Origin: CAZKTS01 sp964555735
GTDB taxonomy: Bacteria > Actinomycetota > Acidimicrobiia > IMCC26256 > PALSA-555
Assembly: GCA_964555735.1 (NCBI GenBank)
Contig: CAZKTS010000085.1
Coordinates: forward strand, 1-17,716
Direction: 5' to 3'
Length of the DNA stretch: 17,716 bases
Made by a program: the position numbers and the translations under genes. Each line of letters begins with the position of its first letter. The first letter of the stretch is position 1. A model generated the notes under the pieces. The model had not been told where the DNA came from and did not search any database. It saw only the letters and a list, made by a program, of their open reading frames with translations. Positions 1 to 6,676 of the stretch are shown here, piece by piece.

Positions 1-36
1 GCCTCGGTGACGCGGTCCGGCTCTGTGACGTCGTCC

Positions 37-64
37 TTGCTCTGTAACGGTGTTCCTGTAACAT
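37..64 (+). promoter_or_regulatory. Promoter of the tetR gene, leaderless
   Basis: A TTGCTC box (37-42) lies 16 bases before a TAACAT -10 box (59-64). Six bases follow, then the ATG at 71. With usual sigma-70 spacing, transcription would start on the A of the ATG, giving an mRNA with no 5' leader. No Shine-Dalgarno sequence is visible. The call rests on box matching only. Confidence 0.6.
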
Positions 65-68
65 CGTT
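46..68. promoter_or_regulatory. Likely TetR autoregulatory operator
   Basis: Left arm AACGGTGTT (46-54) and right arm AACATCGTT (60-68) form an inverted repeat matching at 8 of 9 positions around the 5-base spacer CCTGT. The repeat covers the whole -10 box and ends two bases before the start codon. TetR-family dimers usually bind dyads of this size, often in front of their own gene, so bound repressor would block the promoter. Three CTGTRAC direct repeats (23-29, 42-48, 56-62) also occur here and are an alternative binding pattern. Confidence 0.6.
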
Positions 69-70
69 CC

Positions 71-658
71 ATGACCGTCGGCACCCGTCAACCCCGACCT
101 CGCCAGGTCCGGGTCACCCGCGACGAGGTCGTCGACACCGCGCTCGAGCTGGTCGAGGCCGAGGGCGTCGACCGGCTCACCATGCGTCGCCTGGCCGCCA
201 AGCTCGGCGTCGCGGTCACCGCCATCTACTGGCACGTGGGCGACAAGCAGGCGCTCCTCGACGCGGTGGCCGAGCGCATCGCGTCGCAGGTGGGCGACCT
301 CCCGGTGCGCGGCGACGACGCCGTCGCCCGCATCGTCTCGATCGGCACCGCGCTGCGCCACAACCTCCTCGCGCAGCCCGAGCTCGTCGGGCTCGTGCAC
401 CGCCAGGGTCACACGAACGAGCTGTTCCAGCCGGTGCGCCAGGCGCTGCTCCGAGAGCTGCACGCCGCCGGCGTCGACGGCGAGGAGGCCGACCTCGCGA
501 GCCTCGTGATCATCAGCCACACCTCGGGCTCGGTGCTCAACGACGTGCAGATCGCGCGAGCCCCCGCGCAGCACGACTCGCTGTCCGACACCGTCGATCG
601 CGACGAGCTCTTCGACTACTCGCTCACGCTCCTCACGCGGGCCCTCGTCGATCGCTAG
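71..658 (+). CDS. TetR/AcrR family transcriptional regulator
   Basis: 195-residue one-component repressor. Residues 16-63 are a typical TetR N-terminal DNA-binding domain: a helix around TRDEVVDTALELVEAEG, the helix-turn-helix around 37-56 (LTMRRLAAKLGVAVTAIYWH), and the following DKQALLDAV. This is the strongest evidence. The C-terminal two thirds should be the ligand-binding and dimerisation domain and show no ligand-specific motif. The ATG at 71 fits the domain start and the leaderless promoter just upstream. A near-perfect dyad over that promoter suggests autorepression. The luciferase-like oxidoreductase gene begins 10 bases after the stop codon and is the likeliest target besides itself. 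The inducer is unknown. Confidence 0.93.
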   Translation: MTVGTRQPRPRQVRVTRDEVVDTALELVEAEGVDRLTMRRLAAKLGVAVTAIYWHVGDKQALLDAVAERIASQVGDLPVRGDDAVARIVSIGTALRHNLLAQPELVGLVHRQGHTNELFQPVRQALLRELHAAGVDGEEADLASLVIISHTSGSVLNDVQIARAPAQHDSLSDTVDRDELFDYSLTLLTRALVDR

Positions 659-661
659 CGT
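656..661 (+). promoter_or_regulatory. Candidate -10 box for the oxidoreductase gene
   Basis: TAGCGT starts at the TAG stop codon of the tetR gene and stands 7 bases before the ATG at 669, the spacing expected for a leaderless transcript. No -35 box is recognisable. Read-through from the tetR promoter is an equal possibility because the gap is only 10 bases. Confidence 0.4.
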
Positions 662-668
662 CCCGCGC

Positions 669-1703
669 ATGAAGCTGGACGCGATGTCGGGCGGGCTGAC
701 GCTGCGCCGCATGCAGGACCTCGCCCGCGAGGTGGAAGCCGCCGGGTTCGCCGGGCTCTGGGTCACCGAGGGCGGACGCTCGGGGATCAACGCGTGCGTC
801 GCCGCCGCACTGGCCACGGAGCGGCTCGACCTCGGCACCGGGATCGCCGTCGCGTTCCCGCGCAGCCCGATGATCGCGGCGATCGACGCGTGGGAGCTGG
901 CCGAGACCACGGGCGGTCGCTTCGCGCTCGGGCTCGGCACGCAGGTGAAGGCGCACGTGGAGCGCCGGTACTCCTCCGCGTTCGCGCCGCCGGGGCCGCG
1001 CCTGCGCGAGTACGTGCTGGCGATGAAGGCGATCTTCCGTGCGTTCCGCGGCGACGAGCCGTTGCTCTACGAGGGCGAGTACTACAACTTCTCGCTGCTG
1101 CCGGGCACGTGGTCGCCCGGCCCGATCGACGTGCCCGACCCGCCCATCTACCTCGCCGCGGTGAACCCGTGGATGTGCCGGATGACGGGCGAGGTGGCCG
1201 ACGGCATCCACGTCCACCCGCTGCACTCCGTCCGCTACGTGCAAGAGGTCGTGCGACCGAACCTGGAGGCGGGGGCGACGGCGGCGGGGCGCGACCCGTC
1301 GGCGCTCACGGTCGTCGCACCGGTCCTCACGATCGTCGGCGACACCGACGCCGAGCTCGACGCGTGGCGCCAGCGGGCGCGCTTCCAGCTCGGCTTCTAC
1401 GGTTCGACGCGCACCTACGCGCCGATCTTCGAGCTGCACGGGTGGGACGGCACGTCGGAGCGCCTGCACGAGCTCCAGAAGGCGGGCGACTACGCAGGCC
1501 TCGCGTCGACGATCACCGACGACATGCTCGACGTGTTCACGGTCACCGCGTCGTGGGACGGTCTCGCCGACGCGATCATCGAGCGTTGCGCCGGCGTCGC
1601 CGACCGCGTCGTCTGCTACTTCGCCACGACGTCGTGGCGCGACGACCCGTCGGTCATGGAGCGCTGGCGCTCGGTCGCCTCGTCGGTCGCGGCTCGGAGC
1701 TGA
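669..1703 (+). CDS. LLM-class (luciferase-like) F420-dependent oxidoreductase
   Basis: 344-residue protein of the bacterial luciferase-like monooxygenase fold, a TIM barrel. The start MKLDAMSGGLTLRRMQDLA, then AAGFAGLWVTEGG, LDLGTGIAVAFPRSP and GGRFALGLGTQVKAHVERRY, matches the actinobacterial subgroup usually annotated as TIGR03617 F420-dependent oxidoreductases. PPIYLAAVNPWMCRMTGEVADGIHVHP contains the usual conserved segment near residues 158-184. Members transfer hydride between reduced F420 and an organic substrate, normally in the cytoplasm; the substrate cannot be read from sequence. F420 rather than FMN is inferred from family resemblance. The gene lies 10 bases after the tetR gene and is probably controlled by it. 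Its stop is followed by the palindromic junction to the methyltransferase on the opposite strand. Confidence 0.88.
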   Translation: MKLDAMSGGLTLRRMQDLAREVEAAGFAGLWVTEGGRSGINACVAAALATERLDLGTGIAVAFPRSPMIAAIDAWELAETTGGRFALGLGTQVKAHVERRYSSAFAPPGPRLREYVLAMKAIFRAFRGDEPLLYEGEYYNFSLLPGTWSPGPIDVPDPPIYLAAVNPWMCRMTGEVADGIHVHPLHSVRYVQEVVRPNLEAGATAAGRDPSALTVVAPVLTIVGDTDAELDAWRQRARFQLGFYGSTRTYAPIFELHGWDGTSERLHELQKAGDYAGLASTITDDMLDVFTVTASWDGLADAIIERCAGVADRVVCYFATTSWRDDPSVMERWRSVASSVAARS

Positions 1704-1712
1704 CCCTAGAGT

Positions 1713-1766
1713 CCCTTCTTGGCACGTTCCGTCAGTCCATATGACACTCAACGTGCCAAGAACGGG
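1713..1766. terminator. Palindrome at convergent junction 1
   Basis: TTCTTGGCACGTT (1716-1728) and AACGTGCCAAGAA (1750-1762) form a perfect 13-bp stem. CCC (1713-1715) and GGG (1764-1766) extend it past a one-base bulge, and GTCA (1731-1734) can pair with TGAC (1742-1745) inside the loop. It lies between two convergent stop codons and probably ends transcription both ways. No T-run follows the stem in either direction; the outer stem instead runs T to A. Confidence 0.75.
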
Positions 1767-1768
1767 CC

Positions 1769-2866
1769 CTAGCTCTTGATCTTCTTCTCGAGGACGACGG
1801 TGAGGGTCCAGTCCTCGAAGGCGTCGCGCTCGGGGTCGGCGGTGAAGCGGGCGCTGAGGCGGTCGAAGTACTCGTCGAGGCGCTGCTCGGGCGACGCGCC
1901 GACGGCACCGTCGGCGAACAGGTGGTCGCGCAGGCTCGACTCGGTGAAGCCGCGCACGAACGTGGCGTACGCCGCGCCGTACTTCGCCGCGTCCCCGTCG
2001 GCCTGCCAGGCCGTGAGGTAGGGGTTGGCGACCGGGTCGGTGCGCACCTCCACCGGCTCGAAGGCGTCGGCGACGGGCGTACCGGCGCGCTCGAGCGGTG
2101 CGGTGGCCTCGGCCACGGTCCGGGCGTACACCGGCAGCACGTAGCCGTCGACGGCTTTCGGGTCGAGCAGGCCTTCGTCGGCCATCTCGCGTGCCACCGC
2201 CGCCATCGCCCGGAGCAGCGCGCGGGCGGTGACCTTCGGGTCGCCGCCATCGCCCTCGTCCTCCGTGCCCACCATCTGCACGAGGAGGCGTCCGCCGCGG
2301 GCGAGGTCGGCCGCGCGCGACGCCAGGAACGCGGTCCAGTCGGCGTCGGCCGCCGCGGCGAGCTCGTCCCGCGCCTCGCCCGTGGCCTCGCAGAAGTAGA
2401 AGCCGTCGACGGCCACGGTCGGCTGCTCGCGCAGCCAGTGCGCGGCCGAGAACGACATCCCGAGATGGACGGACCCGGCGGGCGCGGCGGGCTCGAAGAA
2501 CGAGATCGCCGACGCCAACGGCAGCACCGGTGGACCGTCCGCGCGCGTGTACGAACCAGCATCGGTGGTGACGTTCGCGAACAGGGTGTTCCAATCGTTC
2601 GTGGGCACGTCGTTGTGCAGGACCGCTATGGGACGCGTCGGTGAACCGAGTCTGACGGCGTCGACGGCGGTGCGGGCCGACGCGAGCGACGTCGCGCCCG
2701 TTGCGGCGCCGTAGTCGGCGATCACGAAGGTCTGGTCGGGGTCGGCGGCGGGCACGGCGGCCACACACGACCGGATGCGCTCCGCGCCGGTCTCGGCGAC
2801 GGCCTGCTGATACTGGGAATGGTGGTCGTAGTACCCGCCACCCTTCATGCCCTCGGTCGTGCTCAC
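1769..2866 (-). CDS. SABATH-type SAM-dependent carboxyl methyltransferase
   Basis: 365 residues from GTG at 2866; an ATG at 2848 (residue 7) is the alternative start. The motif order matches the SABATH family (Methyltransf_7), known for plant salicylate, jasmonate and benzoate methyltransferases. MKGGGYYDHHSQYQQ (7-21) corresponds to the family N-terminus. FVIADYGAATGATS (47-60) is the SAM loop. VLHNDVPTNDWNTLF (82-96) corresponds to the plant LND.PGNDFN segment. SFFEPAAPAGSVHLGMSFSA followed by HWL (122-145) corresponds to the plant SFY..LFP..S.H...SS.S.HWL segment. Expected activity is methyl ester formation on a small or fatty carboxylic acid in the cytosol; a mycobacterial fatty-acid O-methyltransferase is a plausible functional parallel. 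It diverges from the membrane protein gene across 33 bases. No substrate can be assigned. Confidence 0.82.
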   Translation of the reverse strand: MSTTEGMKGGGYYDHHSQYQQAVAETGAERIRSCVAAVPAADPDQTFVIADYGAATGATSLASARTAVDAVRLGSPTRPIAVLHNDVPTNDWNTLFANVTTDAGSYTRADGPPVLPLASAISFFEPAAPAGSVHLGMSFSAAHWLREQPTVAVDGFYFCEATGEARDELAAAADADWTAFLASRAADLARGGRLLVQMVGTEDEGDGGDPKVTARALLRAMAAVAREMADEGLLDPKAVDGYVLPVYARTVAEATAPLERAGTPVADAFEPVEVRTDPVANPYLTAWQADGDAAKYGAAYATFVRGFTESSLRDHLFADGAVGASPEQRLDEYFDRLSARFTADPERDAFEDWTLTVVLEKKIKS

Positions 2867-2885
2867 GCACCCCCAGTGTGGCCTC

Positions 2886-2891
2886 TACGCT
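2886..2891 (+). promoter_or_regulatory. -10 box of the LPG-synthase-TM gene, leaderless
   Basis: TACGCT stands 8 bases before the GTG at 2900. No Shine-Dalgarno sequence lies between them. The 33-base gap to the divergent methyltransferase gene holds both promoters. On the other strand the best match is a weaker CACACT (2875-2880) 8 bases before GTG 2866. Confidence 0.5.
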
Positions 2892-2899
2892 CGATCGGC

Positions 2900-4024
2900 G
2901 TGGAGGACGTTGCGGAGGTGCCGACCCGCACCCACCGCTGGTCCCTCGGTCGCGTTGCCTTCCTCCTCGCGACCGGCGTCTGCCTCTACGTGTTCGCACC
3001 GAGCATCGCCGAGGTCTTCGAGGCCTACGACCGGCTCGGTGAGGTGCACCCGGCCGCGCTGATCGCGGTCATCGCGCTCGAAGGGCTGAGCTTCGTGTGC
3101 ATCTGGGTGCTCCAGCGGATCTGCTTGCGGACGACCGCGTGGTTCTCGGTCTCGATGTCGCAGCTCGCGGGCAACGCGTTCAACCGTGTCACACCGGGTG
3201 GCGGTGCCACCGGCACGGCGCTCCAGGCGCGCATGCTGGCCGACGCCGGCATCAGCGGTACGACTGCGGCGTCGGCCCTCGCACTGCAGTCGGTGCTGCT
3301 GAGCGCCGTCGTCGTCGCGATGCCGCTGCTCGCCCTCCCGGCCATCATCTTCGCCGGCACCAGCGTGCCCGGGAACCTCACCGACGGGCTGTGGATCGGT
3401 GCGGGCGTGTGCATCGTGCTCGTGGGGGTGCTCGCGATGCTCCTCGGCGCGCGCGCACCGGTGTGCTGGCTCGGCCGCAACATCGAGCGGCTGATCAACA
3501 TCGCGCGCCTGCGTCGGGGTCAGCCGCCACTCACCGGGCTGGCCGAGCGCCTCATCGACGAGCGCGACGAGGTGCGCCAGACGCTCGGCGCGCACTGGTT
3601 CGCCGCGGTCGCGTCGGCCGTCGGGCGATGGGTCTTCGAGTACTTCGCGCTGCTCCTCACGCTCTACGCGATCGGCGCCTCGCCCGACATCTGGCTCGTC
3701 TTCCTCGCGTTCATCGTTGCGTCGGTGCTCGCGATGATCCCGCTGACGCCCGGCGGCCTCGGCTTCGTGGAGGCGGGCCTCGCCGGCACGCTGGTCATCG
3801 CGGGGATCGGTGGCAGCAAGGCGGTGCTCGCCACGCTGGTCTTCCGCCTCGTCTCGTTCTGGCTGCCGATGCCGGTGGGCGCGGCGGCCGGCGTCTGGTT
3901 CCGACGTCGCTACCCGCGTCGCAACCGGTTCCCGGGTGCCGACGAGACGAGCGACGACGACGAGGACGCCGACACCCTCGACGCCGAGATGGACCGCTTC
4001 GACGCCACTCGCCGGATCCCCTGA
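2900..4024 (+). CDS. Flippase-like LPG-synthase-TM (UPF0104) membrane protein
   Basis: 374-residue integral membrane protein with about eight hydrophobic segments (around 16-34, 50-70, 122-150, 163-183, 235-257, 262-283, 291-305 and 312-332). The signature LTPGGLGFVEAG near 282-293 and the upstream FNRVTPGGGATGTALQARM (94-112) are hallmarks of the lysylphosphatidylglycerol-synthase TM region, or UPF0104, family. Family members move lipids across membranes or act beside glycosyltransferases. No synthetase domain is attached, so this is the stand-alone flippase-like form. GTG 2900 is chosen because upstream in-frame codons lack membrane or family character and would run into the divergent gene. 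The C-terminus carries an acidic tail (about 349-367, DETSDDDEDADTLDAEMD) after basic RRRYPRRNR, presumably cytosolic. The transported substrate is unknown. Confidence 0.83.
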   Translation: MEDVAEVPTRTHRWSLGRVAFLLATGVCLYVFAPSIAEVFEAYDRLGEVHPAALIAVIALEGLSFVCIWVLQRICLRTTAWFSVSMSQLAGNAFNRVTPGGGATGTALQARMLADAGISGTTAASALALQSVLLSAVVVAMPLLALPAIIFAGTSVPGNLTDGLWIGAGVCIVLVGVLAMLLGARAPVCWLGRNIERLINIARLRRGQPPLTGLAERLIDERDEVRQTLGAHWFAAVASAVGRWVFEYFALLLTLYAIGASPDIWLVFLAFIVASVLAMIPLTPGGLGFVEAGLAGTLVIAGIGGSKAVLATLVFRLVSFWLPMPVGAAAGVWFRRRYPRRNRFPGADETSDDDEDADTLDAEMDRFDATRRIP

Positions 4025-4081
4025 GGGCTTTTGGCGTCACCCACTCGACTGTGAGTGGGGTTGGTGACGCCAAAACCCCTC
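4023..4081. terminator. Stop-to-stop palindrome at convergent junction 2
   Basis: TTTTGGCGTCACC (4029-4041) pairs perfectly with GGTGACGCCAAAA (4063-4075). Beyond a C/C mismatch, GAGGG (4023-4027) pairs with CCCTC (4077-4081). An inner CACTC (4042-4046) / GAGTG (4053-4057) stem lies in the loop. The outermost bases belong to the two stop codons, TGA 4022-4024 on the plus strand and TAG 4081-4083 on the minus strand, so the whole junction is one palindrome. Orientation is T on the left and A on the right, with no downstream T-run on either strand. Confidence 0.8.
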
Positions 4082-4314
4082 TAGGTGCCGAGGTAGAGGC
4101 GGCCGAACTCGGCTTTGACTGCGTCGTCCTCGAGGATGCGGGCGGTCCAGGTGTCGGCGACGGTCTTCCAGGTGGCGGGGTCGAGGCCCTGCGCGGCGAC
4201 GAACTCGAGCACCGGGCCCTCCTCGCGGTGGCCCGACTCCACCAGCGCCTTGTTGACGCGCGTGTAGGTCTCGAGGTCGACGCCCTCGACGGGCGCGAAG
4301 CTGTCGTCTGCCAT
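4081..4314 (-). CDS. Small conserved-looking protein of unknown function
   Basis: 77 residues, soluble, with no transmembrane segment or cysteine. The sequence looks like a short helical bundle: FAPVEGVDLETYTRVNKAL (6-24), then a helix around EEGPVLEFVAAQGLDPATWK, then DTWTARILEDDAVKAEFGRLYLG. The GVDLE.Y motif near the start and a D..V...F..LY ending recall small uncharacterised bacterial proteins, but I cannot name the family firmly. ATG 4314 has a good Shine-Dalgarno, AGGAG, seven bases upstream. The gene follows the arylsulfatase by 58 bases on the same strand and is probably the last gene of the P450-sulfatase unit. A link to the sulfatase is inferred from position only. Confidence 0.75.
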   Translation of the reverse strand: MADDSFAPVEGVDLETYTRVNKALVESGHREEGPVLEFVAAQGLDPATWKTVADTWTARILEDDAVKAEFGRLYLGT

Positions 4315-4354
4315 CGGTGTGCTCCTGTGCGTGCGGCCGTGCGGGAGGAGGACG

Positions 4355-4372
4355 GCGCGAGTGCGCTCGCGC
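4355..4372 (-). terminator. Hairpin directly after the arylsulfatase stop
   Basis: GCGCGAG (4355-4361) and CTCGCGC (4366-4372) form a 7-bp G+C stem with a 4-base loop touching the TAA stop (4373-4375) of the sulfatase. There is no T-run after it. It may partly terminate transcription or protect the mRNA end, lowering or separating expression of the small downstream gene. Confidence 0.45.
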
Positions 4373-6676
4373 TTACTGCGTGCGGAGCCGGGCCTCGGCG
4401 AAGGCGTTGGGGTCGCGCACCGCCTCGCCCTCGAGCTCGACGACCACCTGGTGGAGCGTGCCGGTGAACGGGTTCGGCGCCGAGTAGCGGGGCGTGATCG
4501 CCGAGCCCGCGTCGCGCCCGCACGTGAGGCCGGCGTCGGTGATCGAGAACCGCACCGGCGTGTACCGCTTGATCGAGCCCTCGGCCACGACGTCGCCGTC
4601 GACCCGCAGGCGCGTGGTGCCGCCCATGAAGCGCCCCTCGCTCTCGAACTCGAACGCGAGCGTGTGCGGCCCCGGCGTGAGCGGCGCGTTCGCGGCGAGG
4701 TGGTCCTCCGAGCGGCCGAGGTAGTTGTGCACGTACTGGAGCCGGCCGTCGGCGACGTACAGCGAGTAGCCGCCGAGGATCGACCCCTGCGCGAGCAGCA
4801 CGCCGTCCGCGCCGCCGTCCGGCACGACGACGTCGGCGGTGATCGTGTGCGAGCGACCCTTCACGTCGGCCGCGTGCTCCTCGGGCACGCGCCCGCTGCC
4901 CGGCCGGTAGACGAAGCGGTCCAGTTCCGGGATGCCGGTGGGCGGCGGCTCCATGATCGCGACGGCAGGCCGGTTGTCGAGCGGCAGCACGTGGTTGCGC
5001 TCGGCTTCCTGCCACCAGAGGTCCTGCAGCTCCTGCAGCTTCTCCGGCATCTCGGCCGCGAGGTTGTTGCACTCCGAGAAGTCCTCGGCGACGTGGTACA
5101 GCTCCCACTCGTCGTCCTCGAACGGCATGTTCGGGTCGTCGTCGGGCGAGTACATCGGCCCGAGCGCCTTCCACGCGACGGCCTTCCAGCCGTCGTGGTA
5201 GATCGCGCGGCAGCCGAGCATCTCGAAGTACTGCGTGTCGCGGGTGGGCGCGCGGTCGTCGTCGAACGTCGCCGCGATGCTGCGGCCGTCGTGCGGGCGT
5301 TGCGGCACCCCGTCGATCACGTCGGGGTTCGCGACTTCGAGCAGGTCGAGGATGGTGGGCGCGACGTCGATGGCGTGCACGAACTGCCGTCGCAGCACGC
5401 CGCGTGCCTCGATGCCCTCGGGCCAGTGGACGATGCACGGGTCGGCGACGCCCCCCTCGTGCACCTCTCGCTTCCAGCGGCGCAGCGGCGTGACGCCGGC
5501 CATGGTCCAGCCCCACGGGTAGTTGTTGTGCATCGTGGGGCCGCCGAGCTCGTCGATGCGGTCGACCATCTCCTGGGCCTTCGCCGGGAACATGTTCCAC
5601 TGCCGCATGTCGTTGATCGAGCCCGCCGCGCCACCCTCGGAGCTGGCGCCGTTGTCGGAGACCGCGACGATGATCGTGTTGTCGAGCTCGCCGAGGTCGC
5701 GCAGGTGCTCGACGACCCGGCCGATCTGGGCGTCGGCGTGCGAGAGGAACGCGGCGAAGCACTCCATGAAGCGCGCGCCCAACCGGCGCTCGTCGTCGGT
5801 CAGCGAGTCCCACGCCGGCACCCACGCCGGACGGTCGGAGAGCACGGTGCCCTCGGGGATGATCCCGGCCTCGAGCTGGCGGGCGAATGTGGCCTCGCGC
5901 CACGCATCCCAGCCCTGGTCGAAGTGACCCTGGTACTTCGCGATCCACTCCGGCGGCGCCTGGTGCGGCGAGTGGCACGCGCCGGTGGCGAAGTAGAGGA
6001 AGAACGGCTTCGTCGGGTCGACGGCGCGCAGGTCGTTGATGTTCTCGATCGCGCGGTCGGCGAGGTCCTCGGTGAGGTGGTAGCCGTCCTCGTAGGTGCC
6101 CGGCGCCTCACGGAAGTGGTTGTCGTGCACGAGGTTGGGCGCGAACTGGTGGGTCTCGCCGCCGAACCAGCCGTAGAAGCGCTCGAAGCCGCGGCCGAGC
6201 GGCCAACGCTTGCGCGACCCGGCGAGGTGCGCGTCGTCGTCGGGCGTGAGGTGCCACTTGCCGACGGCGTACGTCGCGTAGCCGCGCTCGAGCAGGATCT
6301 CGGACAGGAAGCCCGCGCTGCGGGGGATGCGACCCGAGTAGCCGGGGTAGCCGCGCGCCAGGTCGGTGATGCGGCCCATGCCGACCGAGTGGTGGTTGCG
6401 ACCGGTGAGCAGGCACGCGCGGGTGGGCGAGCAGAGCGCGGTGGTGTGGAAGTTGGTGTACCGGACGCCGTTGGCGGCGAGGCCGTCGAGCGTCGGCGTG
6501 TCGATGTCGGAGCCGTAGCACCCGAGCTGCGCGAAGCCGACGTCGTCGAGCACGACGAGCACCACGTTGGGCGAGCCCTCGGGCGCGCGGTGCGGATCCG
6601 GCCACCAGGGCTCGGAGTCGCGCCAGTCGCGTCCGATCTTCCCTTGGAACTGATCGGGCTCGAGATCCGGATTCAT
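4373..6676 (-). CDS. Arylsulfatase, large type (sulfatase family S1)
   Basis: 767 residues, hydrolysing sulfate esters. The sulfatase signature C-S-P-T-R (82-86), continuing to TGR (91-93), is complete; Cys82 should be converted to formylglycine by a separate maturase not present here. Metal and substrate residues are visible: D44-D45 (VVLDDVGF), K140 and H142 in VGKWHL, H235 in GACHSPHQAP, and D341-N342 in VSDNGASSEGG. A C-terminal beta-rich domain (from about 610, with GGYSLYVADGRLQYVHNYLG) matches large actinobacterial enzymes such as mycobacterial AtsD-like proteins. No signal peptide is seen, so it is probably cytosolic. The ATG at 6676 overlaps the P450 stop by four bases, indicating translational coupling. 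The substrate is unknown. Confidence 0.92.
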   Translation of the reverse strand: MNPDLEPDQFQGKIGRDWRDSEPWWPDPHRAPEGSPNVVLVVLDDVGFAQLGCYGSDIDTPTLDGLAANGVRYTNFHTTALCSPTRACLLTGRNHHSVGMGRITDLARGYPGYSGRIPRSAGFLSEILLERGYATYAVGKWHLTPDDDAHLAGSRKRWPLGRGFERFYGWFGGETHQFAPNLVHDNHFREAPGTYEDGYHLTEDLADRAIENINDLRAVDPTKPFFLYFATGACHSPHQAPPEWIAKYQGHFDQGWDAWREATFARQLEAGIIPEGTVLSDRPAWVPAWDSLTDDERRLGARFMECFAAFLSHADAQIGRVVEHLRDLGELDNTIIVAVSDNGASSEGGAAGSINDMRQWNMFPAKAQEMVDRIDELGGPTMHNNYPWGWTMAGVTPLRRWKREVHEGGVADPCIVHWPEGIEARGVLRRQFVHAIDVAPTILDLLEVANPDVIDGVPQRPHDGRSIAATFDDDRAPTRDTQYFEMLGCRAIYHDGWKAVAWKALGPMYSPDDDPNMPFEDDEWELYHVAEDFSECNNLAAEMPEKLQELQDLWWQEAERNHVLPLDNRPAVAIMEPPPTGIPELDRFVYRPGSGRVPEEHAADVKGRSHTITADVVVPDGGADGVLLAQGSILGGYSLYVADGRLQYVHNYLGRSEDHLAANAPLTPGPHTLAFEFESEGRFMGGTTRLRVDGDVVAEGSIKRYTPVRFSITDAGLTCGRDAGSAITPRYSAPNPFTGTLHQVVVELEGEAVRDPNAFAEARLRTQ

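Noticed and set aside
7..672. Plus-strand open frame of 221 codons overlapping the tetR gene in another frame
   Set aside because: It is Arg- and Pro-rich without a domain, while the overlapping frame is a clear TetR protein.
633..2999. Long minus-strand open frame of 788 codons, antisense to the oxidoreductase gene and out of frame over the methyltransferase gene
   Set aside because: The translation is Arg/Gly/Pro/Ala-rich with no domain. Such frames are expected opposite real genes at high G+C.
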